From positions 62,001-126,000 of the forward strand of contig JAMKCH010079300.1 of NCBI GenBank assembly GCA_023653785.1: a DNA stretch of 64,000 bases, given 5' to 3'. The stretch comes from Ophioderma brevispina. Its lineage: Eukaryota; Echinodermata; Ophiuroidea; Amphilepidida; Ophiodermatidae. Shown one piece after another: positions 47,038 to 58,330 of the stretch. The position numbers and the translations under genes were made by a program. Under the pieces are notes generated by a model. The model saw nothing but the letters and a program-made list of their open reading frames with translations. It was not told where the DNA came from and made no database searches. Within the stretch, counting starts at the first letter, position 1. Every line of letters starts with the position of its first letter.

Positions 47038-47944
47038 GTAAATGTGAAAACTTAAAATAAACTGAAAGAATATAGTATTGTGTCAACACTCTACGAATTT
47101 TGCCAAATAGTCCATAAAATTATAGATATTGTTCATCCATAGTTCACAATAATAATTAACTATGTCACCAGCATAGTTTTGTCCGTCAACTTAAAGGTGT
47201 TGCGTAATTCATCGATTACGTTACATACCGATTAGTGAATTACTTAACCTTTATTACCCTGTCTTACATTACATTACATCTCAACCTTTAAAAGCTGACC
47301 TCAAGATTTCGAAATATAATTAATTTTTGTTATTTCCACAACAAGTGATTAGTATAGTTATATGGACAAGCATCAGCAAAAAAAAAAACACGATTTGTTT
47401 GAAAACTTAGTGACCTCATCGGAAAATCTCTGAGTCAGCCTAAATTCATTTTTCCAAAATGGTCTACTTAAATACCATCACTGTTTATGACATCCATAAT
47501 TATCAAGATGCCGTTTCATGTTTAAAAATTAAAAATGGTATAGTTCTCAATATTTTAGGACCTGTTTCTGACGTCTAGTGTCTGTCCTTACCGAAACAGG
47601 TCATCTGACCTCTACAGACCATAGGCCTATAATTTCCTCAGATCTGGCAAGAAACACATTAAAAACCCAACGTCCTTATTATGGAACATATTGACTTGCC
47701 CATTCGCAAATTCGTAATTGTATTATCTTACTATAACCCTACAGCCATCGCACACGCGCTGTCGCAACTGATTTTTCTTTTCCACCATGGCGTAAACAAT
47801 ATGAATTGGGGCCCTGCGAAGTCGCCGTACGCATTCCACAAGAAATGAAACTTATTAGATGAAATCGGCCGCGAGTATATACTGACCGATAGTTCTGCGA
47901 ACATACGGGTTGATGAAGGCATCTAATACGAGCGGGCAGATGTC

Positions 47945-48925
47945 AGCGCTCACAATGGCCATATTCGCCTGATAAAGTGTTCAAAAAGTTGTTTTTCTCG
48001 TGTCGCTCACAGTCATGCACGTTTAAAGCTTGTTTTTTGAAAAAACTAAAAAATCAATAAATTTAATTATATAACTTATACTCGGATTTATGTTTTCACA
48101 ATGATCACGACTAGAAGTTGCAACCGGTGAGAAAGTATCAAGCATAAGGCTAAGAGCATAATTCTTGCTTGTCGCCAGCCCAAATCAGTTCTTTAAAATG
48201 TGTCCTGGTCGTTACACAAGAGCGCATAATCACAGATTACATTGTATTTTATCAGCCTCTATTATGCCCTAATTATTAGTTCAATACATGGTAATATTGG
48301 CTTAGTAATGTTTCGCAAGAGTTCTCTGAGAGCCTGTCTCCAATATTGCAACCAGATACGTCCACCATATTTGGAATGGATACAAATTGCTAAAATTAAC
48401 GGAAAGAACAATGTTTCCAATATGTGGATAAATCGAGCAGATGTCAATGTGTATTATACATATTTTTGCATAAACAATCCTCGTTGCAAAGTAACAATTT
48501 CCAGAGTGTAATGAAAGAAATCCCTCATGTCTTACGTTCATACCGCGCCATATACGTTACCTACCTCCTGCTGCGCTCTTGCAAAACGGCGAGATACATA
48601 AAGTCGAATACCATACCATGCTTTAGTATACCTAATAAGGTAATACCTAATAAGGTATAGAGACTAAGTCGGTGAAGCATGTACTTTCATCAAGAACAGC
48701 ACGACTAAGAAAAAAGGCCGACCAGATACGTTACCCAGATACGTTACTTCAGTGTTAACATTAGGCTATTATACTAAAAAACCGTAAATTTTTAAGATCA
48801 CCCATGCATTGTTCCGTGTTCTGAGGATATTAAAGTTTACGATTTTCAATGATTTTCATGAATTCCTTAATGTTGATATTCATTTTGGAGACCAAACTTG
48901 AACATTTTTATCGGAGAATGGTCCC
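47945..48925 (+). mobile_element. Dispersed about 0.95-kb repeat, copy 2
   Basis: It is collinear with 24622-25490. Copy 2 ends TTTTTATCGGAGAATGGTCCC, the inverse of the GGGGCCATTCTCCGACAAAG that begins copy 1, which suggests terminal inverted repeats of about 20 bases. It carries ATACGTTACC several times. The open frames around 48242-48660 read different peptides in the two copies and are not genes. It is intronic in Locus B if the exon at 46801 is correct. Confidence 0.65.
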
Positions 48926-49008
48926 AAAGATTGTTGACGCTTTATGGCACTTTCTAGACGAATGACTGCCATTATTAGCTCAAGTGGCTATCTCACTAAG
49001 TATTCATA

Positions 49009-49545
49009 TAAAGACCCCCCAAAGAGTAACGCAGCATGTCTAAATACCCCCATAAGTTACAAACCATTGGTCTATGCACTAAAACATAAAATTATATCAA
49101 TAGTCTGTTTTTTCTGCAAATTTTGACACCTTTCATGCTCCATTGTGATCAACATCGCCAACACAATGTCCATTTTACGAAAATGTGTCACATTTTCAAA
49201 GTTGCAACTGAAGACATTATTACAAGGTTACAATACACAACCACCTGCATGCATCAGGCCATGCATTATTGACACACACTCCACGGGAAGTATGCGGTCT
49301 TTCACTGAATGGCAATCAATATACTATCAATGTGGCTATACCTTTTATTGCAACTTTTAAAAAGGGAGAAATTTTCTTATAATGGGTATTGTGTTGGCAA
49401 TATTGATCGCAATGGGGCAAGAAGGGTATCAAAATTTACGAAAGAAAACAAACTATTGATATAATTTTATGTTTTCTTGCAAAGATTAATGGTTTGTAAC
49501 CCATGGGGGTATTTAGACATGCTGCGTTACTTTTTGGGGGTCTTA
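49009..49545. mobile_element. Foldback element with TAAGACCCCC termini
   Basis: TAAAGACCCCCCAAAGAGTA at 49009 pairs with TACTTTTTGGGGGTCTTA ending 49545. Pairing continues through ACGCAGCATGTCTAAATAC and its complement, TTACAAACCATTGG/TTAATGGTTTGTAAC, and ATAAAATTATATCAATAG. The unpaired centre is about 49180-49370. It is non-coding. Confidence 0.78.
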
Positions 49546-49855
49546 GTTTATATCAATCTGAATGACAGAACATGAACATAAAGCAAATTGATAAAGATAA
49601 CATCGTCATTTTTGTAACGGTTTCTTTATATCGATATCCATGCTGTGATATGAATACTACCATATAATATCCATAAAATGCATTAAACTATGGTGAATAT
49701 TTGTATTTGTGGTATATGTTTAGTTTTATGCTTTGCAAACCACTGTGCTTTCTGTATAGAGGGCCATATAATGTTTATTTTCATTAATATTGCTATGTTT
49801 ATTATCATTTTCATTATGTTAATACTATGATTCTGTTTATATTCATTATGTGTAG

Positions 49856-49995
49856 TTTATTAAAGTGAAACAAGACGATGATCTACGGCATACTCTGCAA
49901 TATGTGGGGCGAAGGTGGGATCATGGCAATCCCAAACTTGTAATCTCTCTTATTAACGGAATACGGAACGATGAACAAATCCGCTCACCCCTAGA
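49856..49995 (+). CDS. Locus B exon: TRPM-like N-terminal homology (LSDAT/SLOG) domain, part 1
   Basis: The acceptor is TTCATTATGTGTAG ending at 49855 and the donor is GTGAAA at 49996. It reads FIKVKQDDDLRHTLQYVGRR then WDHGNPKLVISLINGIRNDE, aligning with the TRPM motif V-R-V-x-x-D-x7-L-x3-W-x-L-x-x-P-x-L-x-I-S-V-T-G-G-A-x-N-F. The W, the P-K-L-V-I-S strand and the loop position are kept. The glycine pair after ISV is replaced by N-G (ISLING), altering the loop that in TRPM2-type proteins contributes to nucleotide binding. It ends in phase 2, which does not match the next exon I can see (phase 1 needed), so a small exon is probably missing between. Confidence 0.72.
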
Positions 49996-50439
49996 GTGAA
50001 AAATGCCCTTCTGCGGATTTAGGTCAATTTCGTTTTACACAGGGTACGTCACTAGAACCTTCCGTCACAAATCACAAACCATTTAACCTAATTTAATGTA
50101 GTCTTTAGGTATGCCACTTTGTACCACTACTCGTATAACATTAACATTTGCATCTCAACTTACACAAATTAGCTTTCGCACTCCTGATATTTGACAAAAA
50201 CATAAAATATGTTTTTGTTGAAATCTCAGAGTAAGTAAACACCAATAGCTGTAGTGACTTTTCCTGTACATAGTGAATAAAAAATGGTGTATAAAGACCA
50301 CAAATGTGTACCCTGACCTGTTTACTTAACTGTGACGTCAGTTGATGTTTTCATTCTGCATATATTTGGCGACTTTCTATGCTGAAAAAAATAAGGAAGT
50401 TTGGGAAGATGGTAGATATGAAAGATTTTGCAGTGGGTG

Positions 50440-51050
50440 TGATATGTGTTACATAAAGGGTTTGTGGTTCAATCCAAAGAAATTCAGTCAATTTCTTGCG
50501 TTGCAATGTATAATATGACATTCACGTCTTCTTTTTATAATTGTGAATATTTTCTAATCCCATCGTTGATCCATTTTGTTTTAGCACTAATAGTGCTTAA
50601 CAAAATTGTTACCATTGTTTGTTACGTAGGTCCATATTACAAACAGTCATATTGCCCCTATTACTATGGCCACATTACTCGCATATAGACACAAAAGGCA
50701 GGCTGGTTGCCCTAACCCGCCAGGTTAAGGAATTCAACAACCATGACGGGATAAAGCTGTATAGGTTTTTGTTGAAATTCACGGTGTTTCCGAAACCTGG
50801 TCAACCTGACTCAGGTTTACATAAACACCGCAATGCAGTATCAATCGCTGTATCAAAGTACACACGAGCAAGTACCACCCTGATTTTGCCTGACAAATAC
50901 CCTCTACCATCCACCAAACACACCTCATTTTGTGAGTAATGATCTGCTATGCATATTTTAACAAGAAGACGTGAATTTAAATATTGTACTTGCAACGCAA
51001 GAAATCGCTGCACTTTCTTTCGGATGACCACAAATTCCTTTATTAATAAC
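50440..51050. mobile_element. Foldback element enclosing a smaller palindrome
   Basis: GGGTTTGTGGTTCAATCC (50459) pairs with GGATGACCACAAATTCC (about 51040). ATTTCTTGCGTTGCAA pairs with TTGCAACGCAAGAAAT, and ATTCACGTCTTCTT with AAGAAGACGTGAAT. Inside, 50690-50815 is another palindrome (GGTTGCCCTAACCCGCCAGG ... CCTGGTCAACC) with a TGACGGGATAAAG core, like the 9-bp-TSD MITEs. The open frames here belong to these repeats. Confidence 0.65.
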
Positions 51051-51145
51051 CCGGGTTGGGCACTTGTATTAAAAGGTTGCTATGATGCGTGAACATGGCT
51101 TACAAAATGTACCCTAAACAATATTTCCTTCCCACGACTAAAAAC

Positions 51146-52647
51146 CAGACTTGTAGTGTGGGTACGGACATGGGTCGGGATATTGGTACTGTTCCGAGAC
51201 CATGGGTATGGTACGGGTACGGGTCCGAGACCGTGGTACGGTAAACGGTCCTGGCCCCAGACCACGGGTACGGTATGTGTACGGGTCCAACTGTTACAAT
51301 GTCATGGTATGGGTACGGGCGGTCCATCCCATGGGTACGGGTATGGGTACGTGTCCCGCCTTAAGACAAACCCATGGTACGGTATTTACAGTGTACATGG
51401 GTTTGGTAACGAGTCTTGGGTACGGGTACCAGACCTTTGAGTATTATACCTGGTACATATAGTGCAAGCGTTTCCAAACTTAAAGAACTATCAGTGATCC
51501 ACCTGAAAATTCAATCTTGATTTGAAATTGCCGGAATAAGCTATAAAAATGAAGGGTAAGTCTGTGGAATCCTATAAGTAATTTTTTTTAGCAACTGAAA
51601 AAAGTGGCAGAACGGAATCAATCAGGTAACTGTTCAAAAGATAGTTCGCTATCCCCAATTAGTTGTTGCAGTAACATGTAGTGTCCCCTATGGGTAACGT
51701 TCATTTCAATATTGGGGAGAATTAATGGCTCGAACAGTGCAATTAATTGTGAAAAGCACTAAGTCATACGTGGTGCATAGTAGGCATAGTGCATACTATA
51801 ATATCCAGTGTAAATCTGTGTAATTATGTGACACAACTGTAGATGACTGAAAATAGTTTGGGATGTCTAATGAAGGTGCAGCAATAGATACATATTTTGA
51901 ATTTTTGTGTATTTGGCTACAGAATGTAGTATCAACCCATATGGAAAAAGTAAAAAACAAAAAGGTATTAAGTTTACTTATTTATTTTAATATAAAACTT
52001 TATTTCTATTTGCTTCAAAGCACAAATTTTGAAATTTCATATTTTTGTACCAAAGACTAATTCTCGGCTTAGTCCTTCCTATGGGGAGCTTAACATTCAG
52101 TGGCACAAATATTTTTTTAGGGACAAACCCGAGGTTGTAAAATCCCTTGTTGCCTTTACACATTGATTCAAAGTAAAACAAAATTAAACTCCAGTAATAT
52201 CCATTAACAAAGAATACCGGGCCAGTTTTTTTTTTTTTTTTTTAAATTTTAACATCATCGGGTACAGGGAAGAGATGGCCACAACAACAGGAAACTGTTA
52301 TGTTTACAATACCATGGGTATTGGGACGGATACGTTTCTGAGACCACGGGTATCGGTACGGGTGCGAAACCGTGGGTATGGGGTATGGGTCCAAGACCAT
52401 GGGTATTGTACGGGTATGGGTACGAGACCATGGGTCCGGGTACGGGTCCGGGTTCCAGACCATGGGTACTGGTACGAGTACGGTTCCGAGACCATGGGTA
52501 CGGGTAACGGGGTCCGGGTCCAGCTGTGATAAAGTTTATGGTACGGGTACGGGTATGGGACCAAGACCATGGGTAGGGGTACGGGTACGCAATTTTGTAC
52601 CCGGGTATGGGTCGGGTACGGGTATGGGTACGGGTACTACAAGTCTG
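51146..52647 (-). mobile_element. Non-autonomous hAT-like element, copy 2 (1,502 bp)
   Basis: CAGACTTGTAGT at 51146 and ACTACAAGTCTG ending 52647, flanked by an exact 8-bp duplication CTAAAAAC (51138-51145 and 52648-52655). It is oriented opposite to copy 1 (7225-9557): its hexamer arrays read GGGTAC on the + strand at both ends, and the middle (GGGACAAACCCGAGG, TCTACAGTTTTGTCA-type words) is the reverse complement of copy 1. It lacks the three blocks gained by copy 1. No transposase frame; GYGYGT-type peptides in the open frames come from the arrays. Confidence 0.9.
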
Positions 52648-53364
52648 CTAAAAACATACTCTAAACAAGTAGTTTGTTGTTTTTGCAACACTAAAGAGTA
52701 TTTTTCACTTTTTGCTACCATAAACAAGTAAGCCATGCATTGTGTCCGTTAATATAACCCTTTTATCTTGCTTCGCTTTACAAATTTTTTCTCTTTCGGC
52801 AGCCATTATGGTTACTGCGGTTTTCTTAAAAATGCATACATCTTACATCATAATCCACTCTTTGATACAGTGCCCCCCCCCGATGATAACACATATACAA
52901 ACCCACTGCATAAACCTTGAAATTGCTTGCTAGCGATGTTCTTTTGATATAAAATTTTCAATCAACCAACTTTTAACAGTCGGGTTCTCTAGAGTTGAGC
53001 TTATGTTGAGCTTATAATCTTTTGAAAAACAACACAGTGAAAGAACAATTACTATCCCCAAGATCTCGAAAAAAATAAACCGTTTCATGGTTAACATGTT
53101 AAAATAGATTAATAGGCCTGCATTATGTCATTATCGCTTCTCCAATACACCGCAAGTTTGTTTCTTACGGTACTTCGTGGGGAGTAATTCCGGTGCCAGG
53201 CTCCCATAGCAACACAATCTTGACAATCGCTATAAATTGGTTAAGGTTTTAAGGTTGCAAAGTCACTTTAATGAAAGTTCTCGTTCCGTACAATGTTTCA
53301 ATCCGTATTTTTGGTTTGCTGGGCCCATCCCCCGACTGTATACTTTTTTTAACTTCTTCACTAG

Positions 53365-53737
53365 TAGCATGGCTTTATCACACGGTGTTTTGCACTTCTG
53401 GCATGACCAAGAACGTGGGCGAAGCTTTAACGAACTGTGCCCATATGAAGAGGTTTGAGACGGAACATAACAACGTTGTAGCCATAGGAAGTACACCTAC
53501 TCCATTCTTTAAAAACCGCATATTTTCGCATTTTGAGTTTGAGCCGTCCCCTCAAACCAACAGAAACCTGGTGAATACTAATGCCCCGGGTAATAGAACA
53601 CCCGACATTAGACCTTGCATTTCTACTAATACGTGTTTTTATTTTGAAAGTCACGGTAAAAGAGGGTATCTTGTATTTACATTGTTGAGGTATAGACGTT
53701 TCCGAGCGGGCACAATAAATGTGTTTCCTGCCAGAAA
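53365..53737 (+). CDS. Locus B exon: TRPM-like N-terminal homology domain, part 2
   Basis: The acceptor is CTTCTTCACTAG ending at 53364 (or the tandem TAG three bases on) and a possible donor is GTAGGA at 53738. Reading AWLYHTVFCTSGMTKNVGEA, then VVAIGSTPTPF, and further ISTNTCFYFESHGKRGYLVF and RYRRFRA. These match, in order, the TRPM segments A-W-(I/L)-I-T-G-G-x5-G-V-M-K-x-V-G-E-A, V-x-A-I-G-I-x-x-W, and L-x-x-N-H-x-H-F-x-x-V-D-D-G-x-x-G-x-Y-G-V-E-x-x-(F/L)-R-x-x-L. Key acidic and glycine residues are substituted (T-S-G for T-G-G; F-E-S-H-G for V-D-D-G-T). Both borders have phases that do not fit the neighbouring exons exactly. The minus-strand frame across this exon is its shadow. Confidence 0.62.
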
Positions 53738-54939
53738 GTAGGAGACTTAGTAGAGCTACTTCATTCACACACATATAATTTCTGCCTATCATGTATGCAT
53801 GAATTCGCCATATTTAGTAAGCGTCCCCCATCATTTCTTATTCCCCATTTACGATAACGTGATAAAAAAATCCGTTCGTTATAATTTTCAAAATCAACTG
53901 ACGTTTTGAATTCCTCTTGCAAAGCATTATTATTCTCCGATCCTCCAATCAGATTGCGAAAATATTTCGAATTCAAACTAAGCCCGTTCGGGACTGGATC
54001 AGTTTTATTTATTTACAAACTTCGCCGGTTCCCGTTTACTGCCCAGAGCCGCCGGCCTCTTACCAGATAATGTGCTATAACCATTCCCATACACTCAGAC
54101 ATGACCGGCCTAAAATGTTGCATCAATCTCAAATCTAGATTATTAGAGTAAAATTAGCCGTAGATCAAAATTAAGGAGAATATATAGATTGTGAGGAATG
54201 AGGCATAACATCATCACGACAACATTGTATCCAGTTATTTATATTTATTTTTCTTAGTTATTTACCAGGTTCAGCCAAGATCACAGTCGTTCTCAACTAG
54301 ACCCCCCAATCACAACTAAGTTCATATTAGTCGATATGATAGCACTGAATATACCAGAGTCACGCTTGCAGCACAAAATAGGTTCCTGAAAGCGATTACA
54401 GAAAAACGGACCGCCGAAATTGAGGAATATGTGTGTGTGCATAGTGTGTGTGTGTGTGGTGTTGTGTACACCTACAAACCCAGGACACACACCTGAATTT
54501 TCACTATATAACCGAGGACTTTGCTAGCAAACCGATGACGTCCTCGTCGAAATGATTTAAATGTGCGAATAGTCCTTTTATTCCATTAAAAAAAAAAAAT
54601 CATTTCCCTCCACAACCCTCTTACCCCACGAGCTTTTATTACTTATAAAACAAATTCCATTAAAAGTCCCGATAAAACGTGTATAGGGCTCTTGCACGGC
54701 AGGTCAATCGGTTATCTTTGGCCGTACCTGCCTCCAGAACAACCCATCAAGCATGCAGAGAATACAAAGGAATCACCTTTAGAAATAGCTGAATGTTCAG
54801 GTGAATCCATGTGCATGCTTGTATTCTGCCATCCTTGGATGATCTGGAGGCACACAAAAGTCCATTCAATATAATTTACCTTTCCGTGCCGGGCCCTATA
54901 GGATGAGTGTATGGTGTGTTAATGTATATTAGTTTCTTA

Positions 54940-55020
54940 GAGAACAGGCGTCAAACCTAATGACGGAATAAAGCCCTCTGTAATTTATGTTTACTCCGTT
55001 AAAAAACACAGCCTTTCACC
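54940..55020. mobile_element. Degenerate GGAATAAAG-core palindrome
   Basis: GACGGAATAAAGCC (54962) and TTTACTCCGTTAAAAA (about 54990) form an imperfect inverted pair, resembling the cores of the 9-bp-TSD MITEs. The ends are not recognisable. Confidence 0.35.
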
Positions 55021-55458
55021 CAAAGAGGTTGATGTCTGTATATGGTTAGCTTCGGTGCATTGGCCAAAAATCAATGGACGCGCGCTCAGTTTGACTACGA
55101 ATAATGACACAAGCCCCGCAGGGGCGAGTGCCATTATGAGTCTGGTCAAACTGACGCAAGTGCATTGATTTTTGCCAATGCACGAGAAACTAAAAATATA
55201 CAGACATTATTCCCTAATTCATTAACGTTATTACAGCAGACAATAAATGTTTATAAATACAGTTTAATACACCTGTCTAAGAAAGTGGTTTATTTTAACA
55301 CTGAAAAGCAAAAAAGTAGGGAAGTAGTCTAAACTCTTTTTTTTTCCCTTCCAATGGCCAATAAATAAGCAATTAGTTAAGAATGTAAGATGCAAAAGCG
55401 ACATCTCACTTTGAGCGTATAAGGAAAATATTTAATATATTTTCTTTATCAATTTTAG

Positions 55459-55636
55459 CCACAATTCCCGTGGTCTGCATTGTAGTAGGTGGAAGTCTTA
55501 ATCAAATTGAAGGTGTGCATCAAGCCGTGGTGGAGATCAAGATCCCCGTTATCATACTAGACGGATCTGGCGGTGCTGCTGACGTTTTAGCATATGCGTA
55601 CAAGCATATGAGTCTGAAAAACAGAAACAAGGATAA
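55459..55636 (+). CDS. Locus B exon: TRPM-like N-terminal homology domain, part 3
   Basis: The acceptor is TTATCAATTTTAG ending at 55458 and the donor is GTAAGT at 55637. Reading TIPVVCIVVGGSLNQIEGVH then QAVVEIKIPVIILDGSGGAA and DVLAYAYKHM. This is the signature TRPM strand-loop-helix: (I)-P-V-V-x-(L/V)-V-x-(E)-G-G-P ... x-P-V-(V/I)-x-x-(E/D)-G-S-G-R-A-A-D-x-(L/I)-A. The conserved G-S-G is intact; the following R is G. It ends in phase 2 and joins the 56759 exon in frame. It is the strongest anchor of Locus B. Confidence 0.93.
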
Positions 55637-55656
55637 GTAAGTTACCCCTGATTTTG

Positions 55657-55809
55657 CGGGAGTTCCGTAATCTGACCCATCTGACACACTTATGAATTCG
55701 GAAACCCTTCACGGAATAAAGCACGGGTTTGTTCCGTTAAGGTTACCGAATTCATAAGTTTGTCAGAAAAAAAAAGTGTGTGTCAGATTGGTCAGGTTAC
55801 GGAAACTCC
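55657..55809. mobile_element. Palindromic MITE with 9-bp TSD CTGATTTTG
   Basis: (C)GGGAGTTCCGTAATCTGACC at 55657 pairs with GGTCAGGTTACGGAAACTCC ending 55809. Exact CTGATTTTG lies at 55648-55656 and 55810-55818. The core is CACGGAATAAAGC ... GTTCCGTTAAG. Length 153 bases. Its outer arms are unrelated to the GGCTTACT group. It landed 11 bases after the donor site of the preceding exon. Confidence 0.9.
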
Positions 55810-56614
55810 CTGATTTTGTCGTATTTCAATCGACTGAATCAAAACAAGTACACATATGAAAATTTGAATCATTTCAGGAAAATTTTTTTATGTGTACATA
55901 GTGGGCATTGAAACGGTTTTTTTTTAATTTTAAGCACGCATTCTAGCAAGTATCCTTTGTTTTCCTTGTCAAATTACAAAATGTTAAGTCTGTTTGGAGT
56001 AATCAAACGATCGACTGTGGGGCGTATACAAATAACAAACTATATGACAATGTCTTAGTCCTATCAAATGGGGAAGACAAAACTCGGTGTAAAAATTATT
56101 AACACCGCATATCTGTCTTGTTCTTCTGATAACAGTTGCCCATTTTCTTGAAAATGAATAGAATGTCACCTCAATTTCTTTCCCCAATATCAGTGACCAA
56201 CGGATGCAAATAAGAAAAAAATGTCGCTCAAATATTCAACAATCGGCCCGGTATGCGGATGAGAAAAACACATATAGATTCCTTTTCATTTGGGTGTGCA
56301 GCGCCGCGCCATTGTTATATTGCCATGCAGTTGAAAATATTTCATGTGTTATTACCACCCTGATTCAGTTGTTCATGACATAAAGCACAAAATAAAAAAT
56401 AACATACATAGGCATTACGCACCATCTATCAGACGCGGTATTGAATGTACTATTTATTGCCTGTCGAGGGCGCCAGAAATGAACAAAAAGAAAGGATTAT
56501 GGGGAAATTGGCCCCAGATCTACCAAGAAAAAAAAACGCTAGCTCCCTTTTGCGGTGATCGTCAGATTTTTCTCTAGGAAAATTAGTTAGGGATATATAT
56601 TATTATACATTATA

Positions 56615-56726
<112 letters not shown>

Positions 56727-56758
56727 TCATTATGTATTCATTTTGGTTACATTTTCAG

Positions 56759-56973
56759 AGGCGACTCTGTGGAAACCATGGTTGGATTCAAAGATAAGGT
56801 TACAAAGGAATTCGATGCCGAAACGATCACGGCAGATCTCAAAGACATCACCGAATGGTGTCGAAACATTGCTGACAGGAGGTCTTTGGTTACAGTCTTA
56901 TCACTTGACGAGTCTTACGGAGTGTTTGGTAGTAGCAACCTTGAAGAAAACATCCTAAATGCACTGCTGAAAG
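56759..56973 (+). CDS. Locus B exon: TRPM-like N-terminal region, MHR2
   Basis: The acceptor is GGTTACATTTTCAG ending at 56758 and the donor is GTAAAA at 56974. Reading GDSVETMVGFKDKVTKEFDA, then TADLKDITEWCRNIADRRSL, VTVLSLDES and NLEENILNALLKG. The closing pattern R-x-x-L-(L/V)-T-V-x-x-L-D-E...(D)-x-(D/E)-x-x-I-L-x-A-L-L-K is the end of the TRPM LSDAT domain and start of the ankyrin-like MHR helices. It joins in frame on both sides (phase 2 in, phase 1 out). Confidence 0.93.
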
Positions 56974-57206
56974 GTAAAATTGGTTCAAAACTATAGGGCC
57001 CTTTCATGGTTACCGGTTCAAGCCTTGGCTCATGCACATGTTCCGAATTATGATATACCATAGGTTTTGTATTGTGATCAATGTGATCAGTGAGACTCCT
57101 ATATACAAAAGTTAGCGTGAGCCAGTTGACCTGGCAACGGTCTTATTCTTATGTGCTCTATATCAACGACTTATGATGATTATGTTCAATTCTTTTCTTT
57201 CCGTAG

Positions 57207-57315
57207 CATCAAAATCTAAAACTGGCAACCAAGATGACGACCAACTATATCGTGCAACCGCTCTCAACAAAATAGATATGGCTGAGCGACTGCTAAGCGA
57301 AAAACAAGTCTTGAG
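57207..57315 (+). CDS. Locus B exon: TRPM-like ankyrin-like helix repeat
   Basis: The acceptor is TCTTTTCTTTCCGTAG ending at 57206 and the donor is GTATAT at 57316. Reading ASKSKTGNQDDDQLYRATAL then NKIDMAERLLSEKQVLR. It corresponds to the TRPM segment K-A-x8-D-x-L-x-L-A-x-x-W-N-R-x-D-(I/M)-A-(R/E)-x-x-(I/L), a helix pair of the cytoplasmic MHR region. It joins in phase with the exons before and after. Confidence 0.88.
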
Positions 57316-57387
57316 GTATATCATATAGCGTGGGAGCTAACAGACATTTCTAACACGTCTCAAGTACAAAAAAGTGATTTAGCAGGG

Positions 57388-57570
57388 CCGGTGTAAAGAA
57401 ACTGAGTGTCCCCCATGAGAGAGTGTCCTACTATCATAGCAACATGTACGGAATAAACCGTGATCTTGTAGACGAGGCTATTTGATGCATACAGCACTCA
57501 ATGGAGAACACAATAGACAGATGGGTGGTAGGACACTCAGTCACACGGACACTGTATTATATAACACCGG
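57388..57570 (+). mobile_element. CCGGTGT element, full-length copy
   Basis: CCGGTGTAAAGAAACTGAGT at 57388 to CTGTATTATATAACACCGG ending 57570 (183 bases). The inner inverted words are GAAACTGAGTGTCC and GGACACTCAGTCAC. It contains TACGGAATAAACCGTG. Intronic in Locus B. TSD not evident. Confidence 0.78.
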
Positions 57571-57599
57571 GACTGTAGTGAAAGAGTGTGCGCTTCCGG

Positions 57600-58330
57600 T
57601 TAAAATTGTGAATTTTTGCACACAAGTACTTTAGACATTGACAATCCATAAAATTGATTGAAGCACTTGCCAACACCCTCTCAATGGACTCCACCTTGGG
57701 TTTCAAAGTTATACAAGGGTCATATTTTTAAAATGCTCCAATCATGTTGAAAAGCACATGACACTCTATGGCTTATAGTTTCGAAGTTATGGGGTAAACA
57801 CTGTAAAAATGGTGAAAACAGTCAATTTTGGTGTGTACATGTGTCAAAGGTTAAAAGTTGCTTTGATTCGGGTAATATACGGTGCAAATTGTTTCCCTAG
57901 CTTAAAGGATTGAAATAAGGAATAGTTTGCCTTATCCGTTATGCTTAGTTCTCACATTATCCAACAAAATAGGTCACAGATCAATAGAATCCAATAGCCT
58001 CCAATAGCTCATAGCTGTTAACTTTATTCGCCATTTTGGTTAATAACTAAACACGTACGATAGTCAAAACTATTCCTATATTTCATTCTATGAGCTGAAT
58101 GAACAATTTGAACCACGTTTTACAAGAATTGGGGCAATTTTTATTTTTTGACCCCTGTACAAACCAAAATTGACTTTTTCACCATTTTTACAGTTCTTAC
58201 CACATAATTTCAAAAATATAAGCCATAGGTAGTATAAACTTTACCTTTTTGGAATCCTTGTAATCAGACAAACATCATGGTATGATTGTCAACGCAATTG
58301 GATCGTATGAAAATTTTTTACCCCTGTGTA
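57600..58330. mobile_element. Diverged relative of the 21788-22718 foldback
   Basis: It shares CCAATCATGTTGAAAAG, GGATTGAAATAAGGA, TTTTTGACCCCTGTA and CCTTTTTGGAATCCTT with the element at 21788-22718. Left and right halves are again loosely inverted (AAAATGGTGAAAACAGTCAA pairs with TTGACTTTTTCACCATTTTT). It is intronic in Locus B. Confidence 0.6.

Noticed and set aside
53427..53792. 121-codon minus-strand frame
   Set aside because: Antisense of the Locus B exon at 53365-53737, whose + strand reading has clear TRPM motifs.
56344..56577. 77-codon + frame upstream of the (AT)n tract
   Set aside because: No TRPM similarity; the exons at 55459 and 56759 join in phase without it.
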